Source: Aneurinibacillus uraniidurans
GTDB lineage: Bacteria; Bacillota; Bacilli; Aneurinibacillales; Aneurinibacillaceae
Length of the DNA: 64,000 nucleotides
Assembly: GCF_028471905.1 (NCBI RefSeq)
Contig: NZ_CP116902.1
Location: 2,144,501 to 2,208,500, forward strand
Direction of reading: 5' to 3'
Shown here piece by piece: positions 19,401 through 28,481 of this stretch. The notes under the pieces are model-generated. The model was not told the origin of the DNA and made no database searches. It saw only the letters and a program-made list of their open reading frames with translations. Made by a program: the position numbers and the translations under genes. Every line of letters starts with the position of its first letter. Position 1 is the stretch's first letter.

Positions 19401-19957
19401 AAATAATGCTCACTGTCCAAATACCGCCCGGCAAGCATCTGCTCCAGCTCCCCAAAAATAAGCTGCATATCATGCAGCTTATCCGGCAGAAATCCCGCAC
19501 CTTCTGTCTGTTCAGCAGTTTCCATCAGCGCAGTTCGCCGCGCTTCCAAATCGGCTGCACCTACGTTATAGCGCATCAGCTCACAATACATGCCTTCAAG
19601 CTGTTCCACGAACCCGGCACGTGATGCGGCGCGTCCGAACACTTTTAGTTCACCTGCATGATTAGCCAGAATTCGGCGCAGCGCCATCCGAATGCCCGTG
19701 CTATCAATATGAATCCGTGCCAGTCCTCCCGCTTCGCGCAGCACATTCCAGGCAAGACGCCGAAAGCTCAGCACTTGCGCCCGCATCATTCCTTGCTGCC
19801 CGGCAAGCGTCTGCTCAGCCTGAAAGCTCATCTGCGGCGGCACCATATAAATCAGCGGACTGCCAAGCGGTGAAATCGCAAGCTGTTCCCGAATTTCTGT
19901 GAGACAATGCGCACTTTTCCCGCTGCCTGCCCGACCTGCTATAATTCGTAAACTCAC
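16445..19957 (-). CDS. addB: AddB nuclease subunit
   Basis: A 1170-residue partner of AddA. It has an N-terminal Walker A GRAGSGKS (residues 8-15) and an inactivated helicase-like middle. The C-terminal nuclease has VLDYKSSAKG with the catalytic Asp and Lys. The Fe-S cluster cysteines are split between CPFSHFSTYGLK and the terminal CTYCSFKPVCQ. Both elements are intact, so the enzyme should be active. It is the first gene of the repair operon, 54 bp after the sirtuin stop. The ATG at 19957 follows GAGGAGGGGAAGC. Confidence 0.95.
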   Translation of the reverse strand: MSLRIIAGRAGSGKSAHCLTEIREQLAISPLGSPLIYMVPPQMSFQAEQTLAGQQGMMRAQVLSFRRLAWNVLREAGGLARIHIDSTGIRMALRRILANHAGELKVFGRAASRAGFVEQLEGMYCELMRYNVGAADLEARRTALMETAEQTEGAGFLPDKLHDMQLIFGELEQMLAGRYLDSEHYLPLLASRLPDVRALEGAEIWIDGFETFTPQEMLVIAALLRTVNRVTVTLPLDRIYGEADGPNELDLFYTPAVAYERLVRLARESGVRIEDPILLSSATSPRYRRNPALAHIEAHWSERPAPPYEGEAATIMLRTAANRRAEVDAAARRIVELVREEGYRFRDIAVVVRNFDAYEHVFTTVFADYELPFFLDEKRPMMHHPLTELIRSALETVRYGWKYDAVFRCVKTDLLLVPQETEELSTLRHSLDRLENYVLAHGIESYRWTQSDSWTYRIYRGLDAEMEGSDQSTDEARIERELNALRHRIAKPLADLEEGLGKAKTVRAMCEALYNFLLACEIPDRLETWSEEARLAGRPEQAREHGQVWQAIITLMDQLVEVLGDEKLTLDLFADVVDAGLEDLTFSLVPPSLDQVLVGQVERSRFANVPCVFVLGMNDGVIPARPPESGMLSDAEREALTATGIELAPSGRRRILDEELMLYRVLASPSERLWVSCPLADEEGKALLPAPALKRFAEMIPGADQAFAADEPGDVSESEQLSFVTGSGRALSRLIGLLGQWNKGYALAPLWWDVYNVLYDRNQDELRLLTRGLFYRNEEARLPARITKRLYGETIRASVSRMEKYKSCPFSHFSTYGLKLKERELYRLEAPDIGQLFHAALKMVGDRLVEQKREWSSLEADQAHALAKEMVTELTPKLQKNILLSSRRNEYLSHKLTNVVGRAAAVLAAQARRSAFTPRALEVAFGMGDGGLPALEVELADGTRMQLVGRIDRVDGADGPGGLLLRVLDYKSSAKGLALEDVYFGLSLQMLVYLDVVLENAEAFFGQSAQAAGVLYFHVHNPLLAASRPLADEAIEAELHKQFKMKGLVLADPDVVRMMDNQLDTGYSDMLPVALKKDGSFYSSAKVATAEQFTHLRQYVRTLMREIGTEITAGDVTIAPYWRRKRTACTYCSFKPVCQFDTLIEPGEYNVLRGPGHDVMWNEMERRGER

Positions 19958-20011
19958 ATGCTTCCCCTCCTCTTCTTTCCGTTTTCTATCATTCTATCAT
20001 TGTAAAGCAGA

Positions 20012-20737
20012 TCATTCGTTCGTACAAATTATTTTGTTCGCTTCTGCCAGCACCTCGCCAATCTTCCGCTCATGCACAACGAGATCGGCCAAGTAGTCAA
20101 GCTCTGTCGGCTCCATATTCACAATGACAAACTTAGCCCCATTCCGTTTTGCGACCTGTGGAAATAGATTTGCCGGTGATACTTGAAGGGATGATCCAAG
20201 TACAATAAACAGGTCAGCCGCATATGTCTCCCGCTCAGCCATATCCACCGCGTCATCTGGCAGAGACTCGCCAAATAATACGACAGATGGACGAAGAAAG
20301 CCGCCGCATTCACATACCGTTCCTTCTTCTTCGAGATAGTGCACTGCCGAATAGACGCGGGCACAGTGCTGGCAGTGTACGCGACTGATCGTGCCGTGCA
20401 GCTCAGCGACATAACGGCTTCCGGCAAGCGCATGGAACCCGTCCACATTTTGTGTGATAATCGAGTGCACAAGCCCTCTCTGCTCCCACTCTGCCAAAAT
20501 ACGATGTCCGTCATGAGGCGCACACGTCTGAAGCCCCTCAATGCGAGCACGGTAAAACGCGACAAATTCGTCCCGATTATGCTCCAGCGCATATGTACTC
20601 GCAAGTTTCGCCGGATCTTTATGCCGCCACATGCCTTGAGTAGCCGAACGAAAATCAGGGATACCCGACTCCGTAGACATCCCCGCTCCCGAAAAAATGA
20701 CCGTATGTTTTGCTTCCATGATCAGATTCGCAAGCAT
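20012..20737 (-). CDS. cobB: Sir2-family NAD-dependent protein deacylase
   Basis: A 241-residue sirtuin. NAD-binding motifs GAGMSTESGIPDFRS and TQNVDGFH are present, with the catalytic His in ELHGT. The zinc site is formed by CQHCARV and CECGGFLRP, followed by VVLFGESLP and the GSSLQVSPA loop. It removes acyl groups from protein lysines using NAD. I chose the ATG at 20737 behind AAAGGGGGACGG; an earlier in-frame start at 20761 has no site. It lies upstream of addB on the same strand and may share its transcript. Confidence 0.92.
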   Translation of the reverse strand: MLANLIMEAKHTVIFSGAGMSTESGIPDFRSATQGMWRHKDPAKLASTYALEHNRDEFVAFYRARIEGLQTCAPHDGHRILAEWEQRGLVHSIITQNVDGFHALAGSRYVAELHGTISRVHCQHCARVYSAVHYLEEEGTVCECGGFLRPSVVLFGESLPDDAVDMAERETYAADLFIVLGSSLQVSPANLFPQVAKRNGAKFVIVNMEPTELDYLADLVVHERKIGEVLAEANKIICTNE

Positions 20738-20784
20738 GAACCGTCCCCCTTTTATCATCACAAGTTTTTCTATTATCCTACCAC

Positions 20785-20823
20785 GAAAAAGAGCCTGCTG
20801 CTCGATAAGAACAACAGGCTCTC
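20785..20823 (-). terminator. Intrinsic terminator after the nitroreductase gene
   Basis: On the minus strand GAGCCTGTTGTTC pairs with GAGCAGCAGGCTC and is followed by TTTTTC. It separates the nitroreductase gene from the sirtuin-repair operon. Confidence 0.8.
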
Positions 20824-20837
20824 AAACTGAAAATGAC

Positions 20838-21500
20838 TTACAAAATATACTTCACAATTTCACTAACTTCCTTGCGCGGTAACTTCTTCGGCTGATCCTT
20901 CGGATATCCAAGAGCAACGACCATATTGATTTGCTTTTCCGGTTCCACTTGCAAATACTCCGCCATTTTATCCTGCGCGAGTAGAATCGGTCCTGTCATC
21001 GCACAAGTTCCAAGTCCCCGTGCATGAGCTGCTAACATCAAATTCTGGATCGCTAAACAGCTGCTTTTAATTCCTTCCTCATCCCAGATAGCTGGAGGTA
21101 CAAATTGCACCGGATCAAAAATTTTCTCACGGAACTTGGAGGTATAAGGAGTAGCCAGGCAAACAATCAGGACTGGCGCATCTCCAAAAGCAGTCGCATA
21201 CGGGCCAAACGAGCGCGTAAGCAGCTTGCCTTCCTTCTCAAATCCTCTCTGTGCTGCCTCTTCCGATTTTTTATACAAAGCGTCCCATGTCATTTGTTCA
21301 ATCGCTTTAATCGTCTCTTTGTTTTTAATCACAATAAATTCCCACGTTTGTGAGTTCGTATCACTCGGTGCATATCGCGCACAATCCATAATTTCTTCAA
21401 TTTCTGCGATCGGAACCTCCTGCTCGGTAAACTTCCGAACGCTCCGTCGTCCATGAATAATATCTTTAAATGCTGTATAGTCCACGTTAAAAAACCTCAC
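20838..21500 (-). CDS. Nitroreductase family flavoprotein
   Basis: A protein of about 215-220 residues of the FMN-dependent nitroreductase fold. The FMN phosphate site RRSVRKF lies near the N-terminus. CARYAPSDTNSQTWEFIVI and LAAHARGLGTCAMTGPI follow, then the terminal VALGYPKDQPKKLPRK. Members reduce nitro-compounds, quinones or flavins with NAD(P)H; the natural substrate is not evident. The start is uncertain: GTG at 21500, or the GTG five codons later, which has the better-spaced GTGAGG site. It is a single gene ended by a strong hairpin. Confidence 0.88.
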   Translation of the reverse strand: MRFFNVDYTAFKDIIHGRRSVRKFTEQEVPIAEIEEIMDCARYAPSDTNSQTWEFIVIKNKETIKAIEQMTWDALYKKSEEAAQRGFEKEGKLLTRSFGPYATAFGDAPVLIVCLATPYTSKFREKIFDPVQFVPPAIWDEEGIKSSCLAIQNLMLAAHARGLGTCAMTGPILLAQDKMAEYLQVEPEKQINMVVALGYPKDQPKKLPRKEVSEIVKYIL

Positions 21501-21686
21501 TTCTCATTTTCTTAAAGATGCTACGTCAACAATCGTATTATAGAACAAAATTCCGCCTCATTCGAATACAGTCTCCCCGGCCCTCATATCGCCATCGTAC
21601 TGGAATCATTTTCAAAATATGAATAAACACTCCTCTCCTTACCCATTATAGGTAAGGAGTCTACTTTTTAAAGGAGGATGTATACG

Positions 21687-21851
21687 ATGAGCAGCCGACA
21701 ATCGCGGCCCACTGAACGCCCGCATAAATTATCCAAAACACAGGAAGTACTGTATAACCATGACTTTAAAGCAGCCGATCAGGCCGGTGGGTACCGCAAT
21801 CAGACACACGCCCGCAATCCGCATACAAGTACATCTGAGAAACATTCCTAG
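21687..21851 (+). CDS. Small basic hypothetical protein (54 aa)
   Basis: This short gene has a near-perfect AAAGGAGGATGTATACG ribosome binding site and ends just before a strong terminator. The 54-residue product starts MSSRQSRPTERPHKLSK, has an ALYNHDF-like centre (VLYNHDFKAADQAGG), and is rich in His, Asn, Thr and Ser with no hydrophobic core. Length and composition resemble minor small acid-soluble spore proteins, but no known Ssp signature is recognised. An upstream hairpin CCTTACC-loop-GGTAAGG at about 21636-21657 may be part of its leader. Confidence 0.6.
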   Translation: MSSRQSRPTERPHKLSKTQEVLYNHDFKAADQAGGYRNQTHARNPHTSTSEKHS

Positions 21852-21858
21852 ATAGTAG

Positions 21859-21898
21859 GAAGCCTGCTGACTTACTGCACCAGCAGGCTTCGCTTTTT
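21859..21898. terminator. Terminator between small gene and topB
   Basis: GAAGCCTGCTG pairs with CAGCAGGCTTC and is followed by GCTTTTTCC on the plus strand. It ends the 54-aa gene and may also serve convergent topB. Confidence 0.8.
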
Positions 21899-21905
21899 CC
21901 TACTC

Positions 21906-24047
21906 TTATTCACTCTTTCCTTGCTTCTCAAGCGCCGCCTTCAACAAATCCCCCAGACTTGATGAGAACGTTTCGTCCTTCGCATATTTCTGTACGAGCC
22001 GCTTCTCTTCACGCTTGTTCACCTTTTTTCCGACGCCTTTTACATCGTCTAGCTTCTCAACAATGCCGCACGGCTTACACTGAAAGAACTTACCTGCTTT
22101 ACCGGTCCGAATCTCCATCTTCTTATGGCACTGTGGGCATCGATGATTTGATACTTGCGCTTCCGCAGCGCGGCGGTAGCCGCACTCACGATCCGGGCAG
22201 ATTAACTGCTTACCGCGCTTACCTTTGAACTCCTGCAAATTCTTGCCGCATTCCGGGCATTTCGAACCCGTTACGTTATGCGGCTTGTATTCCACGTCAC
22301 TTGTGCGAATTTCCGTCACAAGCTTGCCTGTCTGCTCCCGAATACCTGCCAGGAACTGACTGGCATTGCCACGACCGCGGGCAATATTTTCAAGCTCCTG
22401 TTCCCATTTGGCTGTCAGCTCTGGAGAGCGCAACTCACGGGCAACGAGCTTGACTAGCTGCTGGCCTTTCTTCGTCGGATGCAAACGCGTACCCTGCCGT
22501 TCAATTGTATCCGACTTTACCAGCTTCTCAATAATATCCGCACGCGTTGCCGGAGTGCCTAGATTATGCTTCTCCATGCGTGTCAGCAGATCAGACTCTG
22601 TAAACCGAAGCGGCGGCTTCGTCATCTGACTGCGCATCTCACATCGCACCACCGAAAGCTTCGTTCCTTCTGTGAGTGTCGGAAGCGATTGATCGGCCGG
22701 CTCGTCGCTGTCCGTTTCATCCTCTGGCACAGCTTCCATACCATATACCGTTTTCCAACCTGCATCTGTCACCGTCCGACCATTCGCATGCAGCGTCTCA
22801 CCCGCTACATCGACCGTTACCTGAAGACTATTATATGTATACACCGGATAGAAAAGTGCAATGAACCGCCGTACAATGAGATCATACAGCTTGCGCTCGT
22901 CATTCGTCAGCTCACCGAGTCGTACCGGCTCCTCCGTCGGAATAATCGCGTGGTGATCGGTAACCTTCGCATCATTCACAATCCGCTTCGTTACCGGCAA
23001 TTTCGAAAGCTTCAAAAGCGGACGCACAAGCGGGGCATACGGGCCGATTTCAATACAATCAAGGCGGCTTTTAAGCGTTCCTACCATATCGCTTGTCAAG
23101 TATCGTGAATCCGTCCGCGGGTATGTAACAAGCTTGTGCTGCTCATATAGACGCTGCAGCACATTTGAGGTCTGCTTCGCAGAAAATCCATATTTCTTAT
23201 TCGCGTCCCGCTGCAATTCAGTCAGATCATACGCAAGCGGCTGCGGTTCGGTTTTCTCACTTGTTTTAACACGAATGACTTGCCCCTGTCCATTCTGGAC
23301 GCGCTCACGTATCGCTTCTGCCCGGCTTTTATCAAACAGGCGGCTGTCCTGATTCGCTCGATCACGCCACATCCCTTTAAACGTACCGAAGTTTGCCTCG
23401 ATTGTCCAGTATTCGACTGGCTTGAATGATTCGATTTCTTTCTCACGGTCCATCATCATCGCGAGCGTCGGCGTTTGCACGCGTCCTGCTGCCAGCTGGG
23501 CGTTGTATTTACTTGTAAGCGCCCGCGTACTGTTCAGTCCAATCAACCAGTCCGCTTCTGCCCGGCAAACCGCAGACTGATACAGGTTATCATAGTCATG
23601 CCCTGGCTTCAAATGAGCGAATCCGTCCCGAATCGCCTTATCTGTCTGCGACGAAATCCACAGGCGATAAAACGGCTTTTTCCACTTCACAAGCTCCATA
23701 ATCCAGCGGGCGACCAGCTCGCCTTCCCGACCTGCATCAGTTGCGATGATCAAGTCTTTTAGGTCATTCCGCTTTACAAGCTGTGAAACGGCGCGGAACT
23801 GATGCGATGTTTCCCGAATGGTTTTTAGCCGCATTTTATTCGGGATGATCGGCAAATCCTCCAGCTTCCATGTCTTGTATTTCGGATCGTAGTCTTCTGG
23901 CTCTGCCAGTTCGACGAGATGGCCGAGTGCCCAGGTGACCACGTATTTTGGACCTTCAAAATAGCTTTTATGTTTCTGCGTGCAGCCGAGCACACGGGCG
24001 ATTTCTTTCGCCACGCTCGGCTTTTCCGCTAGTACGAGTGATTTCAT
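21906..24047 (-). CDS. topB: DNA topoisomerase III
   Basis: A 713-residue type IA topoisomerase. The Toprim domain begins LVLAEKPSVAKEIARVLG and contains ATDAGREGELVARW. The catalytic tyrosine lies in LVTYPRTDSRYL, preceded by LQRLYEQHK. A C-terminal zinc-ribbon region has CPECGKNL, CPDRECGYRR, CPQCHKKM and FQCKPCG cysteine pairs. It relaxes or decatenates DNA via single-strand passage. The ATG at 24047 follows AGGAGATTGT. It is a single-gene unit with normal length. Confidence 0.95.
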   Translation of the reverse strand: MKSLVLAEKPSVAKEIARVLGCTQKHKSYFEGPKYVVTWALGHLVELAEPEDYDPKYKTWKLEDLPIIPNKMRLKTIRETSHQFRAVSQLVKRNDLKDLIIATDAGREGELVARWIMELVKWKKPFYRLWISSQTDKAIRDGFAHLKPGHDYDNLYQSAVCRAEADWLIGLNSTRALTSKYNAQLAAGRVQTPTLAMMMDREKEIESFKPVEYWTIEANFGTFKGMWRDRANQDSRLFDKSRAEAIRERVQNGQGQVIRVKTSEKTEPQPLAYDLTELQRDANKKYGFSAKQTSNVLQRLYEQHKLVTYPRTDSRYLTSDMVGTLKSRLDCIEIGPYAPLVRPLLKLSKLPVTKRIVNDAKVTDHHAIIPTEEPVRLGELTNDERKLYDLIVRRFIALFYPVYTYNSLQVTVDVAGETLHANGRTVTDAGWKTVYGMEAVPEDETDSDEPADQSLPTLTEGTKLSVVRCEMRSQMTKPPLRFTESDLLTRMEKHNLGTPATRADIIEKLVKSDTIERQGTRLHPTKKGQQLVKLVARELRSPELTAKWEQELENIARGRGNASQFLAGIREQTGKLVTEIRTSDVEYKPHNVTGSKCPECGKNLQEFKGKRGKQLICPDRECGYRRAAEAQVSNHRCPQCHKKMEIRTGKAGKFFQCKPCGIVEKLDDVKGVGKKVNKREEKRLVQKYAKDETFSSSLGDLLKAALEKQGKSE

Positions 24048-24135
24048 CTATACAATCTCCTGTTTCTCTAGTGTCGGTTTTAATTGTAGCGGGTTTACCA
24101 AAACCGAGCAAGGAGCGCATTCAGGAGCCTTCTCT

Positions 24136-25839
24136 TTATTTCGCAACCGTAAATCTTGCTACGTCGCTCTGCAGACGTTCCGAAAGCTCGGACAAAGCGG
24201 TAGCAGTAGCCGCTACTTCCTCTACGGTAGAAGCCTGTTCTTCTGCGGATGCAGCTGCTTGCTCGGACGCTGCCGCTGACGATTCTACCAATCCTGTAAT
24301 GCTTTTAATAGCAACTAAAGAACGAGCTGCATTGTCCAGTAGATCAGCGAAAAGCACCTGAATTTGTTCGACATTCGTCTCCGTCTGTTCTACCTGTGAC
24401 ACGATCGTCTGCAGCGCTGCTCCGCCCGTATGAACGATATCAACCTGCTCTTCTACAGCTTGCAAGTTACTTTCCATAGCCCGCACAGTAACCGATGTTT
24501 CCGCCTGAATGTCGGTAATCAAGTCCGTAATTTTCTCGGCCGCATGATGCGATTGTTCAGCCAGCTTCCTCACTTCATCTGCTACTACGGCAAACCCTTT
24601 GCCTGCTTCGCCTGCCCGTGCTGCTTCAATGGCCGCGTTTAAGGCCAGCAGATTCGTCTGATTCGAAATATCCGTAATGACGGTAATAATGCCCCCGATC
24701 TCATCGGAGCGTCTGCCAAGCTTTTGAATCGAGTCTGTAGCCGACGAAACTGTTTTAGTGATCAAACTCAGATGCTTGATGGCTTCCCTAATCGCTTTTT
24801 CTCCCTCATGTGCCGCATGGGTTGCTTCTAATGCGTTTTCTTTCGTCTGCCGCACATAGCTTGTCCCCTGCTCGGCTTTCTCTACTGCTTCTTCCATACT
24901 TTTGAGAATATTTGTAGCTTCTGCTGCCTGCTCGCTTGATTTTTCCGCGATTTCACTTACGGTTACCGCTATCTGATTTGCAGACTCTCCCGTTTGGTGA
25001 GCGGCTTCCGACAATTCATGCGATGCGAGTGACGCATGGTTTGCTTCCTGCATCATACTGTCCACAATTTTGATTAAATTCTCATTCATAACCTGGAACG
25101 CCCTTCCTAATTGAGCGATCTCATCATTCCCCTTTGGTTGGAACAGCTCGGCTGTCAAATTATAATTCGCAATTTCTTGGGCTGAATCACGCAGTTTTCC
25201 CAATGGCGTAATCAGCATTCGTTTAATAAAGAATGAAAAAACAGCCGCAAACACAACAGCCGCTACAAATGCCACCAGTATATTTTGCAGCGCTGCTTTT
25301 TCGGCAAGCTTTTGATACGGCTCTTCTGGAACGCCTGTATACCAGATTCCAATCGCACGGCCCTGCGCATCTAAAATCGGCTCATAAGCAGCCAGGTTTA
25401 TTTTACCTACTACATTCGCTTCCCCGATATATCGCTTTTTCTGCTTTATGACAACATCTTCAATTTCCGGCGTGATTTTCGTGTTAACCGCTCGCTGTCC
25501 GTCTGCTTTTTTAACGTTGGTTACCACCCGGGTATTATTTTGAAAAATTGTAACAGAGTTTCCGCCTGTCAACTCGCTAAGCTCATCGACAAGTTCAAAG
25601 TTGTTGTTGATTTTCACTGTTCCTTTATATAACTCATTATTTACGATCTCCCAATCACCAGGAACTTTTTTGTCGATATACTTGTAGCCTAACTGAAGAT
25701 CAGAGATGAGCTTTTTATTAATGCTCTCGATCAGATTGTTTTTCGTCGTGACATAGCTAATCCATGATAAAACCCCGGCTAATCCGAATATACTAACAAG
25801 CATGCATAAAATGATCTTTTTCCCAATCGTCCACTTCAT
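24136..25839 (-). CDS. Methyl-accepting chemotaxis protein with single-Cache sensor
   Basis: A 567-residue transmembrane chemoreceptor. TM1 (about residues 8-28) and TM2 (about 186-207) bracket an extracellular sensor of about 155 residues of the single-Cache type ([39 protein letters not shown]). A HAMP linker ([17 protein letters not shown]) and a long coiled-coil signalling domain follow. The hairpin tip is conserved: [43 protein letters not shown] is readable there in shorter blocks. It would couple to CheA/CheW; the ligand is probably a small organic acid or amine, which is an inference. It ends with a DVARFTVAK tail without a CheR-tethering pentapeptide. Gene order shows no che neighbours. 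Confidence 0.92.
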   Translation of the reverse strand: MKWTIGKKIILCMLVSIFGLAGVLSWISYVTTKNNLIESINKKLISDLQLGYKYIDKKVPGDWEIVNNELYKGTVKINNNFELVDELSELTGGNSVTIFQNNTRVVTNVKKADGQRAVNTKITPEIEDVVIKQKKRYIGEANVVGKINLAAYEPILDAQGRAIGIWYTGVPEEPYQKLAEKAALQNILVAFVAAVVFAAVFSFFIKRMLITPLGKLRDSAQEIANYNLTAELFQPKGNDEIAQLGRAFQVMNENLIKIVDSMMQEANHASLASHELSEAAHQTGESANQIAVTVSEIAEKSSEQAAEATNILKSMEEAVEKAEQGTSYVRQTKENALEATHAAHEGEKAIREAIKHLSLITKTVSSATDSIQKLGRRSDEIGGIITVITDISNQTNLLALNAAIEAARAGEAGKGFAVVADEVRKLAEQSHHAAEKITDLITDIQAETSVTVRAMESNLQAVEEQVDIVHTGGAALQTIVSQVEQTETNVEQIQVLFADLLDNAARSLVAIKSITGLVESSAAASEQAAASAEEQASTVEEVAATATALSELSERLQSDVARFTVAK

Positions 25840-26122
25840 TTCCCCTACTACTCCCTTTTGTCCAGTTCTTTTATACCATAAAAATAGTGATTAAAGTTTT
25901 AGAACTGTTTTTATTATCATTATGAAACAATTATGTAATTTTACACAAAACACGATAACTTTACCATCATTCTCACATATTTCTCTTCTATAATCAGGAG
26001 CACGCCCTTCCTTATGATAAAGAAGCTGTAATATGAGACGAATCATGCTGGCACTCTTTCTATATTCCTCAAGATAGGGTATCTTAAAAATACCTGCATA
26101 ATTAAAAAGGAGTGCGACCCTT

Positions 26123-26947
26123 ATGACAGAAACAGAAACTTTACATAAAGAGGCAATGGATATGCTATTAGCAACCAGCCGAACGTTCTTTATTCCCATT
26201 CACCATTTACCATCCGGACTGCAAGAAGCGATTGCATCCGCGTATCTCTGCATGAGAGCGATTGATGAAATAGAAGATCATCCGACGCTTCCTTCCGATA
26301 TCAAAATCCGCTTACTGCGCTCCATCAGTTCGCTTTTAGAAGAATCGGCTGAAGCAGCTGCCCTAACACAATTATTGCAGCCTTATCACGCTCTGTTACC
26401 GGACGTTACCTTGCGATTGGCCGATTGGATCAAGCTCAGCCCGTCCACCATTACCCCAAATATTTTGAAAGCAACCGCCACTATGTCAACCGGAATGGCC
26501 GATTGGGTGGCAAAGGAATGGAAGATTACCAGCGAAGAAGATCTGGACGACTATACGTTCTATGTCGCAGGCTTAGTCGGCATCCTGCTCTCGGAAGTGT
26601 GGAAGTGGTTTAACAGCGAGGTGGAAACGGATCCGGAACTGGCTGTCGCGTTTGGCCGTGGGTTGCAGGCGGTGAATATTATTCGCAATCGTGACGAAGA
26701 TCTTGTTCGGGGAAGTGACTTTTTTCCTGATGGCTGGACAAGAGACGATATGTTTGCGTATGCAAGGCGCAATCTGGAATTAGCGAATCAATATGTGAGC
26801 GACATTGATTCAAGTCCGGTGCTTACTTTCTGTCGCATCCCTCTTCTTCTCGCGCACGGCACACTCGATGCATTAGAACGAGGCGAGGAAAAGCTGAGTC
26901 GGGCTGCTGTAGAAAGCCTCGTAAGCCAGGTGACCGAAGGAAAATAG
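26123..26947 (+). CDS. Squalene/phytoene-synthase-like protein
   Basis: A 274-residue helical isoprenoid synthase. It has the first Asp-rich motif in CMRAIDEIEDHP (residues about 49-59) and the second in INIIRNRDEDLVRGSDFFP, preceded by YVAGLVGILL. Families with these motifs condense two prenyl diphosphates head-to-head; the B. subtilis relative YisP instead acts as a farnesyl diphosphate phosphatase. The motif reads RDEDL where typical enzymes have RD(I/V)xED, so activity may differ. It is a lone gene ended by a strong terminator, with no other carotenoid or hopanoid gene in reach. The ATG at 26123 follows AAAAAGGAGTGCGACC. Confidence 0.82.
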   Translation: MTETETLHKEAMDMLLATSRTFFIPIHHLPSGLQEAIASAYLCMRAIDEIEDHPTLPSDIKIRLLRSISSLLEESAEAAALTQLLQPYHALLPDVTLRLADWIKLSPSTITPNILKATATMSTGMADWVAKEWKITSEEDLDDYTFYVAGLVGILLSEVWKWFNSEVETDPELAVAFGRGLQAVNIIRNRDEDLVRGSDFFPDGWTRDDMFAYARRNLELANQYVSDIDSSPVLTFCRIPLLLAHGTLDALERGEEKLSRAAVESLVSQVTEGK

Positions 26948-26957
26948 ACAGACAATG

Positions 26958-26998
26958 CAAAAACCGATCGGAGCTGCGATCGGTTTTTGTGTTTTTTT
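26958..26998 (+). terminator. Strong intrinsic terminator
   Basis: CAAAAACCGATCG pairs perfectly with CGATCGGTTTTTG around GAGCTG, followed by GTTTTTTT. It ends the synthase-like gene and abuts the convergent regulator gene. Confidence 0.88.
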
Positions 26999-27000
26999 CC

Positions 27001-28107
27001 TTATAAACGGGAAGCTTGTATATATAACTCTCTTATTTTCGGTCCTGGCTCTTCTCGTAACTCTCTCGCCAACAATTCTTCGAAATCATGATACAAGGAT
27101 ACCGCTTTGGAAATATCCCCCGTACTTATGTAATGATTCATGAGTCGATAACAACATTCATCCTGATAAGGGTCCATAACAAATAACTGTTGTAATAAGC
27201 GCTCTTTTATTTTCTGGTCCTGACAATCTTCTGTGCTTACTTCCAAAAAACGAATGTACATTTCTCGCACTCGCTTTCGATATTCGCTTGCCCAGAAGAA
27301 ATCTTCCTCGCCCATATAATCGCCTTTGTATGTGGTCAAAATTTTTTCTACCAAAGCATTGCTTATCGGTGTACTGCTTTCCTTTATGCCTTGCTCGATT
27401 TCTTCCACATCACTCGTCAGCTCTTGTACATTCAACGCATACTTTTCATCTGAGAACAGAACCGGCTGGGCAAATTTCATCTTTTTTAATGTACTTCGTA
27501 ACTGATATACACTCGTATGCAGAAGAGATGAGGCCTTCTCCCCTGACAGATCCGGCCATAAATCGAGCATAATTTTATCACGATGGATCGCTTGACCACG
27601 ATGATACCATAAATAGGCAAACAACTCTTTGGTCTTTCTTGTCCGCCATTTTACCGGTTGCCCTTCTTTATCATAGAGGGCAAATGTGCCCAGGCAGCAA
27701 ATCCTTGCCGGATGTACTTCTTTTTCTTTATGTAGCTCTACTTGAACTGTCGGGGTTTGGCGGAGTCTCTCAATCGTTTTTTTCAACCGTTCTTTCCGTA
27801 TCGGCTTCAGCAAATAATCAATCGCGTTAATCTCAAAAGCTTCCACCGCATATTGGTTATACGCTGTTACAAACACGATATGCACATGATCATTAATCTG
27901 CATCATGTTTTCCGCTGTTTTCAATCCGTTGATGCCCGGCATTTCAATATCAAGAAATACGACATCGATCTCTTGTTCTTGTACCGCCTTCATTGCATCA
28001 AAAGGGTTGCTATATTTACCGATAACGGTTACTCCTCCAACCTCCTTACACAAGATTTCTAGTACATCGAGTGCCATTTCTTCATCATCTACTAGTATCG
28101 CCCTCAT
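27001..28107 (-). CDS. Response regulator with SARP-type DNA-binding and BTAD domains
   Basis: A 368-residue protein. The receiver domain at residues 1-120 has the acidic pair DDEE, the phospho-acceptor Asp in FLDIEMPG, and the conserved Thr/Lys in FVTAY and LLKPIRK. A winged-helix DNA-binding domain (about 140-235, WRTRKTKELFAYLWYHRGQ, LHTSVYQLRSTLKK) and a C-terminal bacterial transcriptional activation domain (about 245-365) follow. This layout matches activators found in Bacillales that pair with a membrane kinase, but no kinase gene is adjacent, so it is an orphan here. The ATG at 28107 follows AAGGGGGAGACC. Targets are unknown. Confidence 0.87.
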   Translation of the reverse strand: MRAILVDDEEMALDVLEILCKEVGGVTVIGKYSNPFDAMKAVQEQEIDVVFLDIEMPGINGLKTAENMMQINDHVHIVFVTAYNQYAVEAFEINAIDYLLKPIRKERLKKTIERLRQTPTVQVELHKEKEVHPARICCLGTFALYDKEGQPVKWRTRKTKELFAYLWYHRGQAIHRDKIMLDLWPDLSGEKASSLLHTSVYQLRSTLKKMKFAQPVLFSDEKYALNVQELTSDVEEIEQGIKESSTPISNALVEKILTTYKGDYMGEEDFFWASEYRKRVREMYIRFLEVSTEDCQDQKIKERLLQQLFVMDPYQDECCYRLMNHYISTGDISKAVSLYHDFEELLARELREEPGPKIRELYIQASRL

Positions 28108-28272
28108 GGTCTCCCCCTTCATGATCGGTTATAAAAGGTTTATCCAGGCACTGAATATTAGCTATAATAATCCGTTCTATCGCTTGAAATATTCTGTAAT
28201 TTTTTTGTGTGCTTTGTCCCTGTATAATGCTCCGTATCCAGTCAGAGTTTTACGCAATCATTTATTACTCTA

Positions 28273-28306
28273 ACATATTCCTTAATAGGGTAGTATGTCC
28301 GGTTTT
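28273..28306 (+). repeat. Direct repeat copy 1 flanking the GGDEF gene
   Basis: ACATATTCCTTAATAGGG continues to TAGTATGTCCGG and a run of six T. The same 30-nt block, with about five differences, recurs downstream of the GGDEF gene at 29668. This copy looks like a weak terminator although no plus-strand gene lies upstream. Confidence 0.7.
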
Positions 28307-28386
28307 TTATGTTCAGAATTTGTTCAGAGGCTTCTGATATAATGCGAAATTGTAAGGAAGACTTTACTTTATAGAGGGAGGAAGTA

Positions 28387-28452
28387 ATGGAGCAGTTCGA
28401 TTCAGCAATGCGACAAAAATCAAGTCTAAATCGATGCCATTTCTTTGCATGA
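28387..28452 (+). CDS. Possible 21-codon leader peptide or gene 5' fragment
   Basis: A strong GAGGGAGGAAGTA site precedes an ATG that opens only 21 codons (MEQFDSAMRQKSSLNRCHFFA). It stops 29 nt before the annotated start of the GGDEF gene and is in another frame. It may be a leader peptide that couples translation, or the displaced true N-terminus after an indel. Confidence 0.4.
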   Translation: MEQFDSAMRQKSSLNRCHFFA

Positions 28453-28481
28453 TTAAAGTCACTTGCCTCCATTGAATACTA

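Noticed and set aside
25891-26199. 102-aa minus-strand frame
   Set aside because: It spans the promoter and 5' end of the synthase-like gene, has no ribosome binding site and no family features.
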